A stretch of DNA of 64,000 nt from JAAYRQ01 sp035647815 (GTDB lineage: Bacteria; Bacillota; Syntrophomonadia; Syntrophomonadales; Syntrophomonadaceae): NCBI GenBank assembly GCA_035647815.1, contig DASRMR010000065.1:1-64000 (forward strand). The letters run 5' to 3'. A program made the translations under genes and the position numbers. Numbering within the stretch: position 1 is the stretch's first letter; every line of letters starts with the position of its first letter. Under the pieces are notes generated by a model, which saw nothing but the letters and a program-made list of their open reading frames with translations, searched no databases and was not told where the DNA came from. Positions 1-8,991 of this stretch are shown one piece after another.

Positions 1-78
1 GATTGAATGTTTGTCCATTAAATTTGTCACCCCTCAACACCTCCATCTTGTATTTTACAAGACGAAGTTAAATTAAAA

Positions 79-124
79 TAGTGGACCATAATTCAATTGA
101 AATAGTTGAATTAATGGGCCACTA
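79..124. repeat. Imperfect inverted repeat (hairpin)
   Basis: The arms TAGTGGACCAT-AATTCAA and its near complement (ending TTGAATT-AATGGGCCACTA) pair with one mismatch and one bulge around a short AT loop. No T-run follows, so it is not a clear intrinsic terminator. It lies in otherwise empty DNA (1-260) and could mark the end of a gene left of the window or a small mobile-element relic. Confidence 0.55.
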
Positions 125-336
125 TTAGAGTATCAAATACATAAGTTGCTTTTTTTATAATATTCTATACTTATGCAGAAAAATCCTTCATATTGTCATT
201 TCGTGTAAATAGTAATTCTACTTATAAAATTTGTTGCTTTTGTTAAATAAAAAGATTACTTATGCTATTAGGAGAAGATAATCAAGGTAATATTTGTTTT
301 TTTAAAATGGAACAGGAAAGGAAGGTGGGGTTATCT

Positions 337-468
337 GTGAAAATTGGCATAATAGAAGGAAAAACTTTGACGATGGAGAATCCATACCCTATTATTTTAA
401 TTATTGCTCCAGCAGAAGAAAGGTGGAAATATAAGTGGATTTTCTACGCAAATGGAAGACCCTTCTAA
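337..468 (+). CDS. Possible 43-residue leader ORF ahead of the unknown membrane protein
   Basis: The frame is open from 262, but the only good ribosome site is GGAAGGTGGGG at about 320-330, seven bases before a GTG at 337. That start gives a 43-residue peptide with a hydrophobic patch (PIILIIAP). It overlaps the start of the next gene by 34 bases, which would allow translational coupling. No family is recognised, and it may be a chance frame. Confidence 0.25.
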   Translation: MKIGIIEGKTLTMENPYPIILIIAPAEERWKYKWIFYANGRPF

Positions 469-1562
469 TTATTATCTTTCTGGCCATGTTGCCATTTCTA
501 GTTTGGACGGTTCAGTCTTCAACTATTGTAAATGTATGGATTTTGGATAAAACAGTCCCTTATCCAGATTATAGAGAACATAAAGGTTTAGTGTGGGTAT
601 TGAATCATTTTAAAATGATACCTCCTCCCGGACAGACAAAATCTAAGCATTACCAATATGATACCGACTATTATGGTTTTTTCCCCGGCGAAGATGGGAA
701 ATACCGTATGAAGGGTTTGCCGCAGGATGGTGAAAAGCCCGATTTAATCTATATTGCAGATACTTATGGGGTGTATCAGGCTGATTATTTATCGGCAGAT
801 TATCTAGGTAGCCGCTCGTCGAAGATTTATGGAGGACTGAATAAAGCAGATCTATTTACTATTCAGAATAATCTAGAGGATAATATTCTAATTGCCGAAT
901 TCAACAGTATGGCCTCCCCTACAGAATTAGATAGTCGGAAAGTGTTAGAGGAAATGGTGGGAGTTCGCTGGGCAGAATGGATGGGAAGATATTTTGAGGA
1001 TCTTTCAATTGGAAACGAAATTCCTGATTGGATGGTCATAAACTATGAAAAAAAATATAAAAAATCTTGGGAATTTGCAGAAGCAGGATATGTTTTAGTA
1101 TCAGACGATGATCAGATTATCGTACTTGAGATGAAAAAAGATGTGGGAAATAAGGGGCTAAGGTTTTCTTTTGAGCCTAATTATGAAAAGGAATTTAACA
1201 ATCAGCACTCGGTTCCTTATTATTACTGGTTTGAATGGATACAACCAATGGAAGATACTGAGCTTATTGCCAGCTATCATCTGGACCTGACGGAAAGTGG
1301 TAAAAAGAAACTTGAGAGTAAGGGACTTTCATTTGATTTCCCAGCTATTACACGTTGCCATAAAGACAACTATATAGCTTATTACTTTGCAGGTGACTTT
1401 GCTGATAATAATAAGATTCCACGCTGGTATCAGTACAAGGGGTTCCCTACTTTCAAACGTTATGTCAATATTGACATAAAAGGTAATCCTCAGGGGTTCT
1501 TTTGGCGAGCTTATGTTCCTTTGATGCAGAATATCCTCGAAGATGTACAGGAAAAGCTCTGA
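435..1562 (+). CDS. Membrane-anchored protein of unknown family
   Basis: This is a 375-residue protein whose residues 8-28 form one membrane anchor or uncleaved signal (TLLIIIFLAMLPFLVW), leaving about 345 residues outside the membrane. The external part is rich in Tyr, Trp and acidic residues, with the patches KPDLIYIADTYG, IAEFNSMASPTE and VRWAEWMGRYFEDL, which have the look of an enzyme or carbohydrate-facing domain. I cannot name the family. The GTG start at 435 has AAAGGTGG eight bases upstream. The gene converges on the glycosyltransferase/receiver operon at 1699-6479, so a role in exported polysaccharide is a reasonable guess from context only. Confidence 0.7.
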   Translation: MDFLRKWKTLLIIIFLAMLPFLVWTVQSSTIVNVWILDKTVPYPDYREHKGLVWVLNHFKMIPPPGQTKSKHYQYDTDYYGFFPGEDGKYRMKGLPQDGEKPDLIYIADTYGVYQADYLSADYLGSRSSKIYGGLNKADLFTIQNNLEDNILIAEFNSMASPTELDSRKVLEEMVGVRWAEWMGRYFEDLSIGNEIPDWMVINYEKKYKKSWEFAEAGYVLVSDDDQIIVLEMKKDVGNKGLRFSFEPNYEKEFNNQHSVPYYYWFEWIQPMEDTELIASYHLDLTESGKKKLESKGLSFDFPAITRCHKDNYIAYYFAGDFADNNKIPRWYQYKGFPTFKRYVNIDIKGNPQGFFWRAYVPLMQNILEDVQEKL

Positions 1563-1698
1563 TCTTATTCTAGGTTACTCCTTCACTATGAATGGGAAAA
1601 TTGCAATACAGTTCAATCACACGAATGTAAAAAACAAAGTTATTATATTCTAAAGGAGTATTTTCATCTAACGAATAGCAAACGATAAAATACGGAAA

Positions 1699-2490
1699 CT
1701 ACTTTTTACTTACTATGTTTAATACTTGAGCATGTTCTCGGGTAAGTTCATCTATGGATTCCCGAATGGAATTTAGATTTTTATCTTGGGCAGCTGATTC
1801 AATAGATTTTAGTAGCCTAACCATAGTATGTGCACCGATATAGTCATTAAGGGGAAGAAACAAATGAGCAATCTGACGAATATCTTCTGTGCGACCTTCT
1901 TGGCTTGCCTGAATTAGTTGTGTCATTCGTTCTAGGCTTTTATCCTGATAATCTCTAATAATGATAGCCATAATTTCTGGATCGTTGTTCGTCAATTCCT
2001 CTAGTCGATGCAAATCGAGCCCGTCTTTGATTAATTCTTGTTTTGCAGTTGTGTGGCTAGAAAGATCTAGCTTTTTTCGGGTATCTTGATGTAGGTCATT
2101 TAATCCAGTCATCCCTAGCCACCGTTGAATTCGTTGCTGCAGCTCCAGTTGATGAAAAGGTTTGCCTAGATAATCATTCATTCCTGCTGCTAGACATTCG
2201 GCATGGTTCTCCATTGTTCTAGTTGTTATGCCGATGATGGGAACCTGTTTTTTGTTGTCTCTCTCCGTTTCTCGAATTATTCGGGTTGCTTCGTAACCAC
2301 TTATCCCTGGTAACTGACAGTCCATCAGGATCAGATCATAATATTTTTGTTGAAAAAGCTTAATCGCATCTTCTCCATTTTCAACCATATCAAACTGCAA
2401 ACCTATCTTATAAATTATGGTCTGTAATATATGCTGCAGTAAAATTGAATCTTCAACTATTAGAACTCGTTTACCGTCTTTAGAGTTCAT
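1699..2490 (-). CDS. Response regulator receiver protein with degenerate Hpt-like C-terminus
   Basis: A 263-residue two-domain signalling protein. The first ~125 residues are a CheY-type receiver: acidic pair in VEDS, phospho-acceptor Asp in LILMDCQLPG, Thr in GITTRT and Lys in LGKPF. The last ~100 residues are helical and resemble a histidine phosphotransfer domain. The expected His is present in IAHLFLPLNDYIGA, but the usual KGSS that follows it is missing, so phosphotransfer is uncertain. I chose the ATG at 2490 because AAGGTGG lies just upstream; a GTG at 2502 is an alternative. It is the last gene of the minus-strand five-gene operon and probably an output or input partner of the glycosyltransferase upstream. 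Confidence 0.85.
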   Translation of the reverse strand: MNSKDGKRVLIVEDSILLQHILQTIIYKIGLQFDMVENGEDAIKLFQQKYYDLILMDCQLPGISGYEATRIIRETERDNKKQVPIIGITTRTMENHAECLAAGMNDYLGKPFHQLELQQRIQRWLGMTGLNDLHQDTRKKLDLSSHTTAKQELIKDGLDLHRLEELTNNDPEIMAIIIRDYQDKSLERMTQLIQASQEGRTEDIRQIAHLFLPLNDYIGAHTMVRLLKSIESAAQDKNLNSIRESIDELTREHAQVLNIVSKK

Positions 2491-2538
2491 GGTTTTCACC
2501 ACCTTAGTGTATTTGATGTGAATTACCAGAAAATCTCA

Positions 2539-3939
2539 TTACTTTTGCCATTCTGCTTTACGCTCAATGTTTCCCCATTGCATTTCTCCACCTCTGAGCC
2601 ACTTCCATATCCCTTCCAAACGCCAAAGGGTAACTAGTTGCCGATAGCCTAAGTTTTCTATTATAGCTACTCCAAACAGACGCAAAACATGTCCAGGTTT
2701 AGAGTAAATATGAAAGGATAACTCTTCTAACATTAGTGAAGTGACTGAGATTAACATCCCTAGACCTACTGCCAGAAGGAAGAATAATATGAATATTTCA
2801 AGCGAAATGATTCCTAAGATATAGCCAATAATTACGAATAAGTAACCGGTCACCTCAATTATTGGTCCGACCATTTCAAAAAGGACCATAAAAGGAAAGG
2901 CTAACCATCCTACAGCACCCCCAGAACGACTAAAACACAGAGAACGATTACCAAGCAAACTTTCTATCAGCCCCCTTTGCCAACGAGTTCGCTGACTTTT
3001 AAGACTTTTTAGATCTTCCGGTACTTCTGTCCAGCAGATGGGATCAGGCACAAAAGTAATACGATATTTCTTTCCTTTTTTGCTTAAAACACGGTGGAGA
3101 CGAACTACTAGTTCCATATCTTCTCCCACAGTATCTGTCCGATAACCACCTACATCTATAACTGTTTGCTTATGGAAAACGCCAAATGCACCAGATATGA
3201 CTAAGAGAGCATTCATAGGAGTCCATCCTAGCCTACCGAACAAAAAAGCACGCAGATATTCTATAATTTGCATACGAGCTAGCATTTTTTTAGGTAATCC
3301 AGCCTGAATGAGAAAACCGTCCTGAACCTGGCTACCATTCACAATGCGAATAGTTCCGCCAGCAGCTACTGTATAAGGATCTTCCATGAATGGTTGAACA
3401 ATGCGTTTCAAACTATCTCGCTGTAAAACTGAATCGGCATCCACCGAGCAAAACAAGGGATAACGGGAAGCATTAATACCTACATTCAGAGCGTCTGCCT
3501 TCCCTCCATTTTCTTTGTCAATAACCCGTAGATTGTGATATATATCGGATTGATAAAACTTTTTCACTTTCTGGCTTTCCAATCGAATCTGATAAGCAAC
3601 GGGTATTTCTTTAAGTTGAAATGTGTCAATTAAAATTTGCAAAGTATCATCCTTAGATCCATCATTGATGACGATAATTTCATACTCTGAATAGAGTAGT
3701 TGCAACAAGGATTGCACATTAGATGCCACGGTTAGAGATTCATTATACGCTGGAACCAAGAGACTAATAGGAGGTTGAAAGACAGAAAAGGATTCCATAA
3801 ATTGACCTAACTGATGATTTTTCATATGTTGCATTATCGTGAAAATTGAGATGATATTTAAACTCAGGTAAAAGATTCCTAGAAGCAACATATAGGTAAG
3901 AAAAAACCATTGTAATATATTCAGTAACATTATAATCAT
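2539..3939 (-). CDS. Processive-type family 2 glycosyltransferase (membrane)
   Basis: A 466-residue membrane glycosyltransferase of the GT2/PgaC-BcsA type. An N-terminal membrane helix (about 5-35) precedes the catalytic domain. The expected motifs appear in order: VINDGSKDDT (nucleotide-binding Asp), the DAD of CSVDADS, GEDMELVVR (base Asp) and QRTRWQRG (the QxxRW acceptor motif of processive synthases). Several helices follow at about 340-430. Such enzymes polymerise a sugar nucleotide and extrude the polymer. The ATG overlaps the TGA of the HEAT-repeat gene (ATGA), so the two are translationally coupled. The polymer cannot be told from sequence, and no PilZ domain is seen, so control may come from the receiver proteins. 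Confidence 0.9.
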   Translation of the reverse strand: MIIMLLNILQWFFLTYMLLLGIFYLSLNIISIFTIMQHMKNHQLGQFMESFSVFQPPISLLVPAYNESLTVASNVQSLLQLLYSEYEIIVINDGSKDDTLQILIDTFQLKEIPVAYQIRLESQKVKKFYQSDIYHNLRVIDKENGGKADALNVGINASRYPLFCSVDADSVLQRDSLKRIVQPFMEDPYTVAAGGTIRIVNGSQVQDGFLIQAGLPKKMLARMQIIEYLRAFLFGRLGWTPMNALLVISGAFGVFHKQTVIDVGGYRTDTVGEDMELVVRLHRVLSKKGKKYRITFVPDPICWTEVPEDLKSLKSQRTRWQRGLIESLLGNRSLCFSRSGGAVGWLAFPFMVLFEMVGPIIEVTGYLFVIIGYILGIISLEIFILFFLLAVGLGMLISVTSLMLEELSFHIYSKPGHVLRLFGVAIIENLGYRQLVTLWRLEGIWKWLRGGEMQWGNIERKAEWQK

Positions 3940-5006
3940 CTGCTCTCCCTCATCTGTTTCTCAACTATGACCTGTTCGAGAACATCTATTGCATATTGGT
4001 CACTCTGCGTATTTTTTATGGTTTCGAGATTCTCTAAATCGATAAAAGGCAACTCCGCAATCGCCTGTGCACTCCGGTAACGCACCCACCAATTTGAATC
4101 AGAGAGAAGAGGAATAATATCTATTACTTCTTCTTGAGCTGCCAAACCACTTAAAGCATTGACTGCCTGAACACGGATAACCCAACTAGTATGTTGCAAG
4201 TAAGATTTGAGCAAAGGAATCCAACTACGATCACTCAAATTTGTACTGACTTTCAAACATGCGGCTAGAACTTCCACATTATCGTTTTCAAGAAAGAGCT
4301 TTTTTATGGTTTTAGCAGCTGCCTGCCGTTCTGCAAAAGAGAGGTAACTAACCAAAATGGGAAGGTTTTCTACCTCTGCCTGCTCAATCTCTTTTAACAG
4401 GGGGCGACTTATTGCTTCTGGTCCCATTTCCATTAAGAGCGCTGCCACTCGATCTTGTGGCCATTCATAATTATCAGAAAAAAGAGGAACTAGAATTGGA
4501 GCTGCTTTTACTGGATTTATCATGACTAGAGAGAGTGCAGCAACTTGTCCTAAAAAGCCCGGCGAATTTTGAACCATATTTTCAAGTAATACCTGATGAT
4601 TTTTGTCTCTTAGATGACCAACCGTAAGGACTGCCAAAATCCGATCTATTTCTGATCTGGCATCTAACATATCTGCTGCCACTTTATCCATCCCTGTAGT
4701 TCGAGCTAGTCGGTTAAGACCTTGTTTAGATTCTCCACTCAAGACCCCTTGATATTTATTCCATAATATAAGAAAATTCTGATAATTATTTTTATGTATC
4801 GACGGCAAAGTATCTAGACTATTCTCAACCGCCTTAGTCATCAAAGGACTCCATACCTTAATAAACACATCTCGTCTTTTTTCCTCAGATATTTGTAACC
4901 TGCGCATCACTAAAACTACGATGAGCATAATAGTAATTGTTATAAACATTCCTAACATAATCATCAGAATTATACGAATGCGAGGCTCTGACCAGATTGA
5001 ATACAC
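3936..5006 (-). CDS. Membrane-anchored HEAT-repeat protein
   Basis: A 356-residue protein with one N-terminal transmembrane helix (about 10-35, rich in Ile/Met/Val) and a cytosolic helical-repeat domain. Repeats of the HEAT/PBS type are visible, for example WPQDRVAALLMEMGPEA, WVIRVQAVNALSGLA and WWVRYRSAQAIAEL. HEAT repeats are protein-binding scaffolds. With a GT2 gene coupled downstream (4-base overlap) and receiver genes on both sides, it probably links the membrane synthase to its regulators. The start is GTG with AAGGGTG upstream. No catalytic motif is seen. Confidence 0.8.
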   Translation of the reverse strand: MYSIWSEPRIRIILMIMLGMFITITIMLIVVLVMRRLQISEEKRRDVFIKVWSPLMTKAVENSLDTLPSIHKNNYQNFLILWNKYQGVLSGESKQGLNRLARTTGMDKVAADMLDARSEIDRILAVLTVGHLRDKNHQVLLENMVQNSPGFLGQVAALSLVMINPVKAAPILVPLFSDNYEWPQDRVAALLMEMGPEAISRPLLKEIEQAEVENLPILVSYLSFAERQAAAKTIKKLFLENDNVEVLAACLKVSTNLSDRSWIPLLKSYLQHTSWVIRVQAVNALSGLAAQEEVIDIIPLLSDSNWWVRYRSAQAIAELPFIDLENLETIKNTQSDQYAIDVLEQVIVEKQMRESR

Positions 5007-5022
5007 GATATCTTCACCCTTT

Positions 5023-6063
5023 TTAAAGTGCCTTTACACTACTGTCTATAAGCCGTTTAATACGTGCAACTAATTCCTTAGTATTAAAAGGTTTTAGCAT
5101 ATAATCATTAGCTCCTGCTTCCAGCAATCTGACGACTTCATTTTCACTAGATTTGGAAGTAAGCATGATAATCGGTGTTTTTCCCCAATTTTCCATACTG
5201 CGGATTCTTGTAACTAGTTGTAACCCATCTACATAAGGAAGCATCATGTCCATAATGATAATTGAAGGAGGACTTAGCGAATCAATCAACTTCATGGCTT
5301 CACGCCCATCTGAGGCTTCTGTGACTTGCATTCCTTCTCGTTCAAGTAAAGCCCTAACTACAGAAAGAATGGTCGGATCATCATCGATGACCAATGCCTC
5401 CAACATTAATCCTTTGCTGTGCAATTCTTCTTTCACATGAGTCTCTGATGAAGGCACTAGGCCATTTTTCACAATCTTCAGGGGAGCCCGTTCATTGCCA
5501 AAAGAATAGGATTGTTCTGGTAAACAAGATTTTTCAAGGTCATTTTCAACAGCAGCTGAAGAACTTTCGTTCGGGCAGTTTGGAGCATCATCTTCTGGTA
5601 AATACATCGTCCTTAAATGTTCAAGATCTTGTGCATGTGCACTTAGAATGTCTTGGGTAGCTGCTGCTTGATGAAGCATACTATTTTGTATATCATCCAT
5701 GATTATGGTAAGGGATTTGGTATCATTTATAATTTTATCGGTACTCAATTTAGTTTTATGGGCTGTTGATTCTGCATTTTCCTTGATTTTGTTCGCCTGT
5801 TCTTCAACTTGTAGTTGAGTAAGAGAAAAAAAGGCTTCCATATTTTTTGCATATGATGTCAGTAAATAAGTCCTTTTTTCGGCCTCTTCTAACAATTGAT
5901 TGAGTCGATTAAATTGTTCTTCTAGCGTTTTTCCTTCCTGCTTCAAGGCTTGTATGAGTTGCTCGCGTTGCTCTTTTTCGAGATTGATGGCCTTCTCTCG
6001 TTCCACCAGCATTTCATCGATTTGACCCCGATGACAACCTATCAATTTCCGTTTGAAATTCAT
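5023..6063 (-). CDS. DivIVA-like coiled-coil protein fused to a C-terminal receiver domain
   Basis: A 346-residue protein. The N-terminus (NFKRKLIGCHRGQIDEML) follows the DivIVA pattern F-x-R/K-x-x-x-G-x-x-x-x-x-V/I-D and leads into a coiled coil to about residue 150. A polar linker is followed by a receiver domain (about 220-345) with VIDDDP, IIIMDMMLPYVDG, MLTSKS and LKPF, i.e. all phosphorylation residues. DivIVA-type N-termini bind curved membrane and the coiled coil oligomerises, so this may put a phospho-switch at a pole or septum. I chose ATG 6063 because AGGAGG lies seven bases upstream; ATG 6069 is too close to that site. It starts two bases after the stop of the upstream DivIVA-like gene. 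Confidence 0.8.
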   Translation of the reverse strand: MNFKRKLIGCHRGQIDEMLVEREKAINLEKEQREQLIQALKQEGKTLEEQFNRLNQLLEEAEKRTYLLTSYAKNMEAFFSLTQLQVEEQANKIKENAESTAHKTKLSTDKIINDTKSLTIIMDDIQNSMLHQAAATQDILSAHAQDLEHLRTMYLPEDDAPNCPNESSSAAVENDLEKSCLPEQSYSFGNERAPLKIVKNGLVPSSETHVKEELHSKGLMLEALVIDDDPTILSVVRALLEREGMQVTEASDGREAMKLIDSLSPPSIIIMDMMLPYVDGLQLVTRIRSMENWGKTPIIMLTSKSSENEVVRLLEAGANDYMLKPFNTKELVARIKRLIDSSVKAL

Positions 6064-6065
6064 TC

Positions 6066-6479
6066 TCATTCCTCCTCGACTTCAGCAGTTTGATCATTAT
6101 TTATGGGGTTTATGCCAATATGGCTAATAATCTCATTAATTTCGCGTAATATCTGGTAATTTTCCTCCAGCATATGTAATTGTGTTTGGGCTTCAGTACC
6201 TGCCTGAGCAAGAATAGCTCTCCCATTTAAATAAGTTTCCTCTATCAATTTAACTTGAGCCAAGACCTGATCTGCAATCTGCCGATCTTTTTGTTTATGG
6301 CGAATAAGCTGTTTTAAAAGATCATCGTTTTTGCGAATCAGTTCCAGATTATGTTGATTACAAGCTTGAGCTTGTGCCATATCTTTAATTAAATCTTCTC
6401 GTTCACTTTCATTCGTTTCCAGAAGGAAAGCTTCTACTTCCTGGTAGTCATAACCATTGAATTGCTTTTTGAATCTCAT
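6066..6479 (-). CDS. DivIVA-domain coiled-coil protein
   Basis: A 137-residue protein, first gene of the minus-strand operon. Residues 1-20 (FKKQFNGYDYQEVEAFL) match the DivIVA N-terminal membrane-binding signature, and the rest is predicted coiled coil ending in an acidic tail. Its N-terminus is related in pattern to that of the next gene, suggesting the two co-assemble. The ATG has a strong GGAGGG site. It is shorter than true DivIVA (about 160 residues or more) and is not in the usual ylm/divIVA cluster, so it is probably a specialised paralogue. Confidence 0.75.
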   Translation of the reverse strand: MRFKKQFNGYDYQEVEAFLLETNESEREDLIKDMAQAQACNQHNLELIRKNDDLLKQLIRHKQKDRQIADQVLAQVKLIEETYLNGRAILAQAGTEAQTQLHMLEENYQILREINEIISHIGINPINNDQTAEVEEE

Positions 6480-6880
6480 AAAATCCCTCCTGTAGGATAA
6501 AACTATATTTTCATAATATCATAGATTTCGCTAGTATTTTACAATAGTAGTGAAGAAAAGACTCATTGATTATAGTATAGCTTGAGATAAATAATTAGAC
6601 TAATTTTTGGGCTGGGGTCAGAGTCATAACTAGTTCTACTACCAATTTTAGCTTGCTTAGATCAGCCCATACTAAAATGTTTCCCCAAAACAAATTTGAG
6701 GCAACATACGATAGAATTAATATTACATATAGCAATTTGTGTCTATAATTATACATGAGAAGATATTTTGTATGTGACATATTGCACTTATATGGAGCAA
6801 ACTTATGCAGACAAGTATATTGAATATAGAACCTTGCTGGTAATTCTTAATTGATTACTTTACTATTGATTTAAGATACT
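6480..6880. other. Intergenic region, no gene supported
   Basis: About 400 bases between divergent genes, holding the promoters of the minus-strand operon and of the MutS-like gene. A 61-codon minus-strand frame (6595-6780) ends in a TTTTTGGGCTGGGGTCAG stretch that looks like a relic of a dispersed repeat; it has no convincing ribosome site or family. Confidence 0.5.
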
Positions 6881-8731
6881 ATGATACTAATAGAGGATTT
6901 TCAACTGGAGGAAAGACTTATAAATATACATAATGCGGAAAATGAATATCTAAAACGTGAAAAAAAATATTCCACACAATTTAATAATGCAAGTCAAAAG
7001 TACAACCTCTTAAGCAATTTACGTCTAGTTTTATTTTTAGGAATTATACTGGGGGTAATACTTTATCACTTTGAATATCATATGCTCGGAATCTTAATTT
7101 CAGCAGGGGCATTAGTTGCGTTTGTCATGGTTATTGTTCAGCATGAAAAGTTGAGAAAACTAAAAGATTTAACTTTTTCACTTACCAGCATTAATAAGCG
7201 AGCTATTGATAGAATTAACTGGGAATGGGTCGATTTTACTGATAGTGGAGAAGAATATATTGATCAAAATCATTCCTATAGTGTCGACTTAGATATTTTT
7301 GGACAAGCTTCGATATTTCAATGGATTAATAATACTTTTACTTTTCTGGGAAGAAAGTTTTTTAAAAATGTTTTGATTGAGCCAGAGAAAGATGTTTTAA
7401 AAATTAAGGAAAGACAGGGCGCAATTAATGAACTTGCAGTTAAGCTTGATTGGAGACAACATTTCCTAGCTCAAGGTAGTTCTATTGAAAATGCGCAAAA
7501 TAATCCTGAATGGTTATTTGAATGGGCAGAAAAAGTAAACACCATTTTTAGAAATCCTTGGTTGATATGGGGTGTAAGATTAATTACATTGGCAACGATA
7601 GTTTCCATACTATCCATATTCTTAATCGACAAACGTTTTTTTAATATAACGGTAATATTACTACTGACCCAGTTTATGCTATTTCTCATCGGTTTAAGAA
7701 TTAATTCAAAATATGCGATTATTGCATTGCAAAAAGATACAATTTCTACTTTTCAAAAGCTATTGAAGATGATTGAAACAGAAAATTTCGAATCTAAATA
7801 TTTATCTGAGCTTAAGTCAAGCTTAATTGACTCAAATGGTAATTATGCTTCAAAACAAATTAAAGAATTATCTTTTATTGTTGATATGATGAGCTACAAA
7901 GATGTTCCGTTGATTTCTTTTATTCTTAATGTCTTCTTTTTAGTAGATTACCATTGTACGATTCCATTGGAAAAGTGGAAGGAAAAATCAGGTTTTAATT
8001 TACGAAAGTGGCTAAATGTAATAGGCAAATTTGAGGAAATTTCTAGTTTAGCTATAATACGCTACGATAACCCTAGCTGGTGTAGTCCACAATTTGCAGA
8101 TGCAAAACAAAACATTTTTGCCCAAGATATGGGACATCCACTTTTGTCTTCTGATGCTCGTGTCTGTAATGATTTAGCTATTAAAGGCAGTGGTCATGTA
8201 TTGCTGATTACAGGCTCTAATATGTCTGGCAAGAGCACTTTGTTAAGAACTGTTGGTGTAAATTCGGTTTTGGCTTACACAGGGGCTCCGGTTTGTGCAA
8301 GTGTTTTTAAGTGTTCAATTATGGACATTCATACATCTATGCGTGTAAGTGATAATTTAGAAAAAAACATTTCTTCCTTTTATGCTGAACTATTAAGAAT
8401 AAAAACTATTATTCAAGCAGTGAACAATAGCAAGACAGTATTATTCTTATTAGACGAGATTTTTAAAGGCACAAACTCTAAAGATCGCCATATTGGTGCA
8501 GCTGTTGTGATAAAAAAACTTAGCGAAATGGGAGCTGTGGGACTAGTTTCGACACATGATCTCGAATTAAGTGAATTAGAAACAGATAAAACCGTAAACA
8601 TAGAGAATTATCATTTTTCGGAAAGTTATTTGAATAACCAGATAATATTTGATTTCAAATTACGTCCTGGAGTATCTGAAACTACTAATGCTATCTATTT
8701 AATGAAGATGCTTGGTATTGATGAATTATAG
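6881..8731 (+). CDS. Membrane-bound MutS-family ATPase
   Basis: A 616-residue protein. Its C-terminal ~200 residues are a MutS-type ABC ATPase: Walker A GSNMSGKST (Lys451), signature region, Walker B LFLLDEIFKGTNS and the downstream STHD His. The middle region corresponds to the MutS lever/core. The mismatch-recognition domain is absent. Instead there are two pairs of hydrophobic helices at about 45-90 and 225-275, so it should sit in the membrane. This architecture is known among MutS-related proteins of Clostridia and Bacteroidetes, with no settled function; it is not mutS or mutS2. The ATG at 6881 lacks a clear ribosome site, so the exact start is uncertain. It is a monocistron in its own block. 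Confidence 0.85.
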   Translation: MILIEDFQLEERLINIHNAENEYLKREKKYSTQFNNASQKYNLLSNLRLVLFLGIILGVILYHFEYHMLGILISAGALVAFVMVIVQHEKLRKLKDLTFSLTSINKRAIDRINWEWVDFTDSGEEYIDQNHSYSVDLDIFGQASIFQWINNTFTFLGRKFFKNVLIEPEKDVLKIKERQGAINELAVKLDWRQHFLAQGSSIENAQNNPEWLFEWAEKVNTIFRNPWLIWGVRLITLATIVSILSIFLIDKRFFNITVILLLTQFMLFLIGLRINSKYAIIALQKDTISTFQKLLKMIETENFESKYLSELKSSLIDSNGNYASKQIKELSFIVDMMSYKDVPLISFILNVFFLVDYHCTIPLEKWKEKSGFNLRKWLNVIGKFEEISSLAIIRYDNPSWCSPQFADAKQNIFAQDMGHPLLSSDARVCNDLAIKGSGHVLLITGSNMSGKSTLLRTVGVNSVLAYTGAPVCASVFKCSIMDIHTSMRVSDNLEKNISSFYAELLRIKTIIQAVNNSKTVLFLLDEIFKGTNSKDRHIGAAVVIKKLSEMGAVGLVSTHDLELSELETDKTVNIENYHFSESYLNNQIIFDFKLRPGVSETTNAIYLMKMLGIDEL

Positions 8732-8991
8732 CTACTGGCCTTATGTTTGCAAGGGGGGTAGCTATAATTGGGAAACTCTTGTTGAAAGATGGGGAGATTG
8801 TGCAGTAGGTATATGGGGGAAGAAGATCTAGAAGGATATTATTGCCTTGAAACTACAGATATTGGATGGCAAGTAGGGGATATGTACACGGCTTGCACAG
8901 AATCGCGAAATGTCATGCCCCTACACCACCGTTAGAATTCCTATTTTAATTTAGAAAAATCTAAGTTGAGACTAAATTGCTAAACATTTTA

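Noticed and set aside
6595..6780. 61-codon minus-strand hydrophobic ORF
   Set aside because: No ribosome site or family; its end falls in a repeat-like GGGCTGGGGTCAG stretch, so it is probably chance in AT-rich DNA.
8789..8935. Short plus-strand ORF after the MutS-like gene (ending VMPLHHR)
   Set aside because: No ribosome site, no family; a neighbouring frame is open just before it, so it might be a shifted relic, but evidence is too thin.
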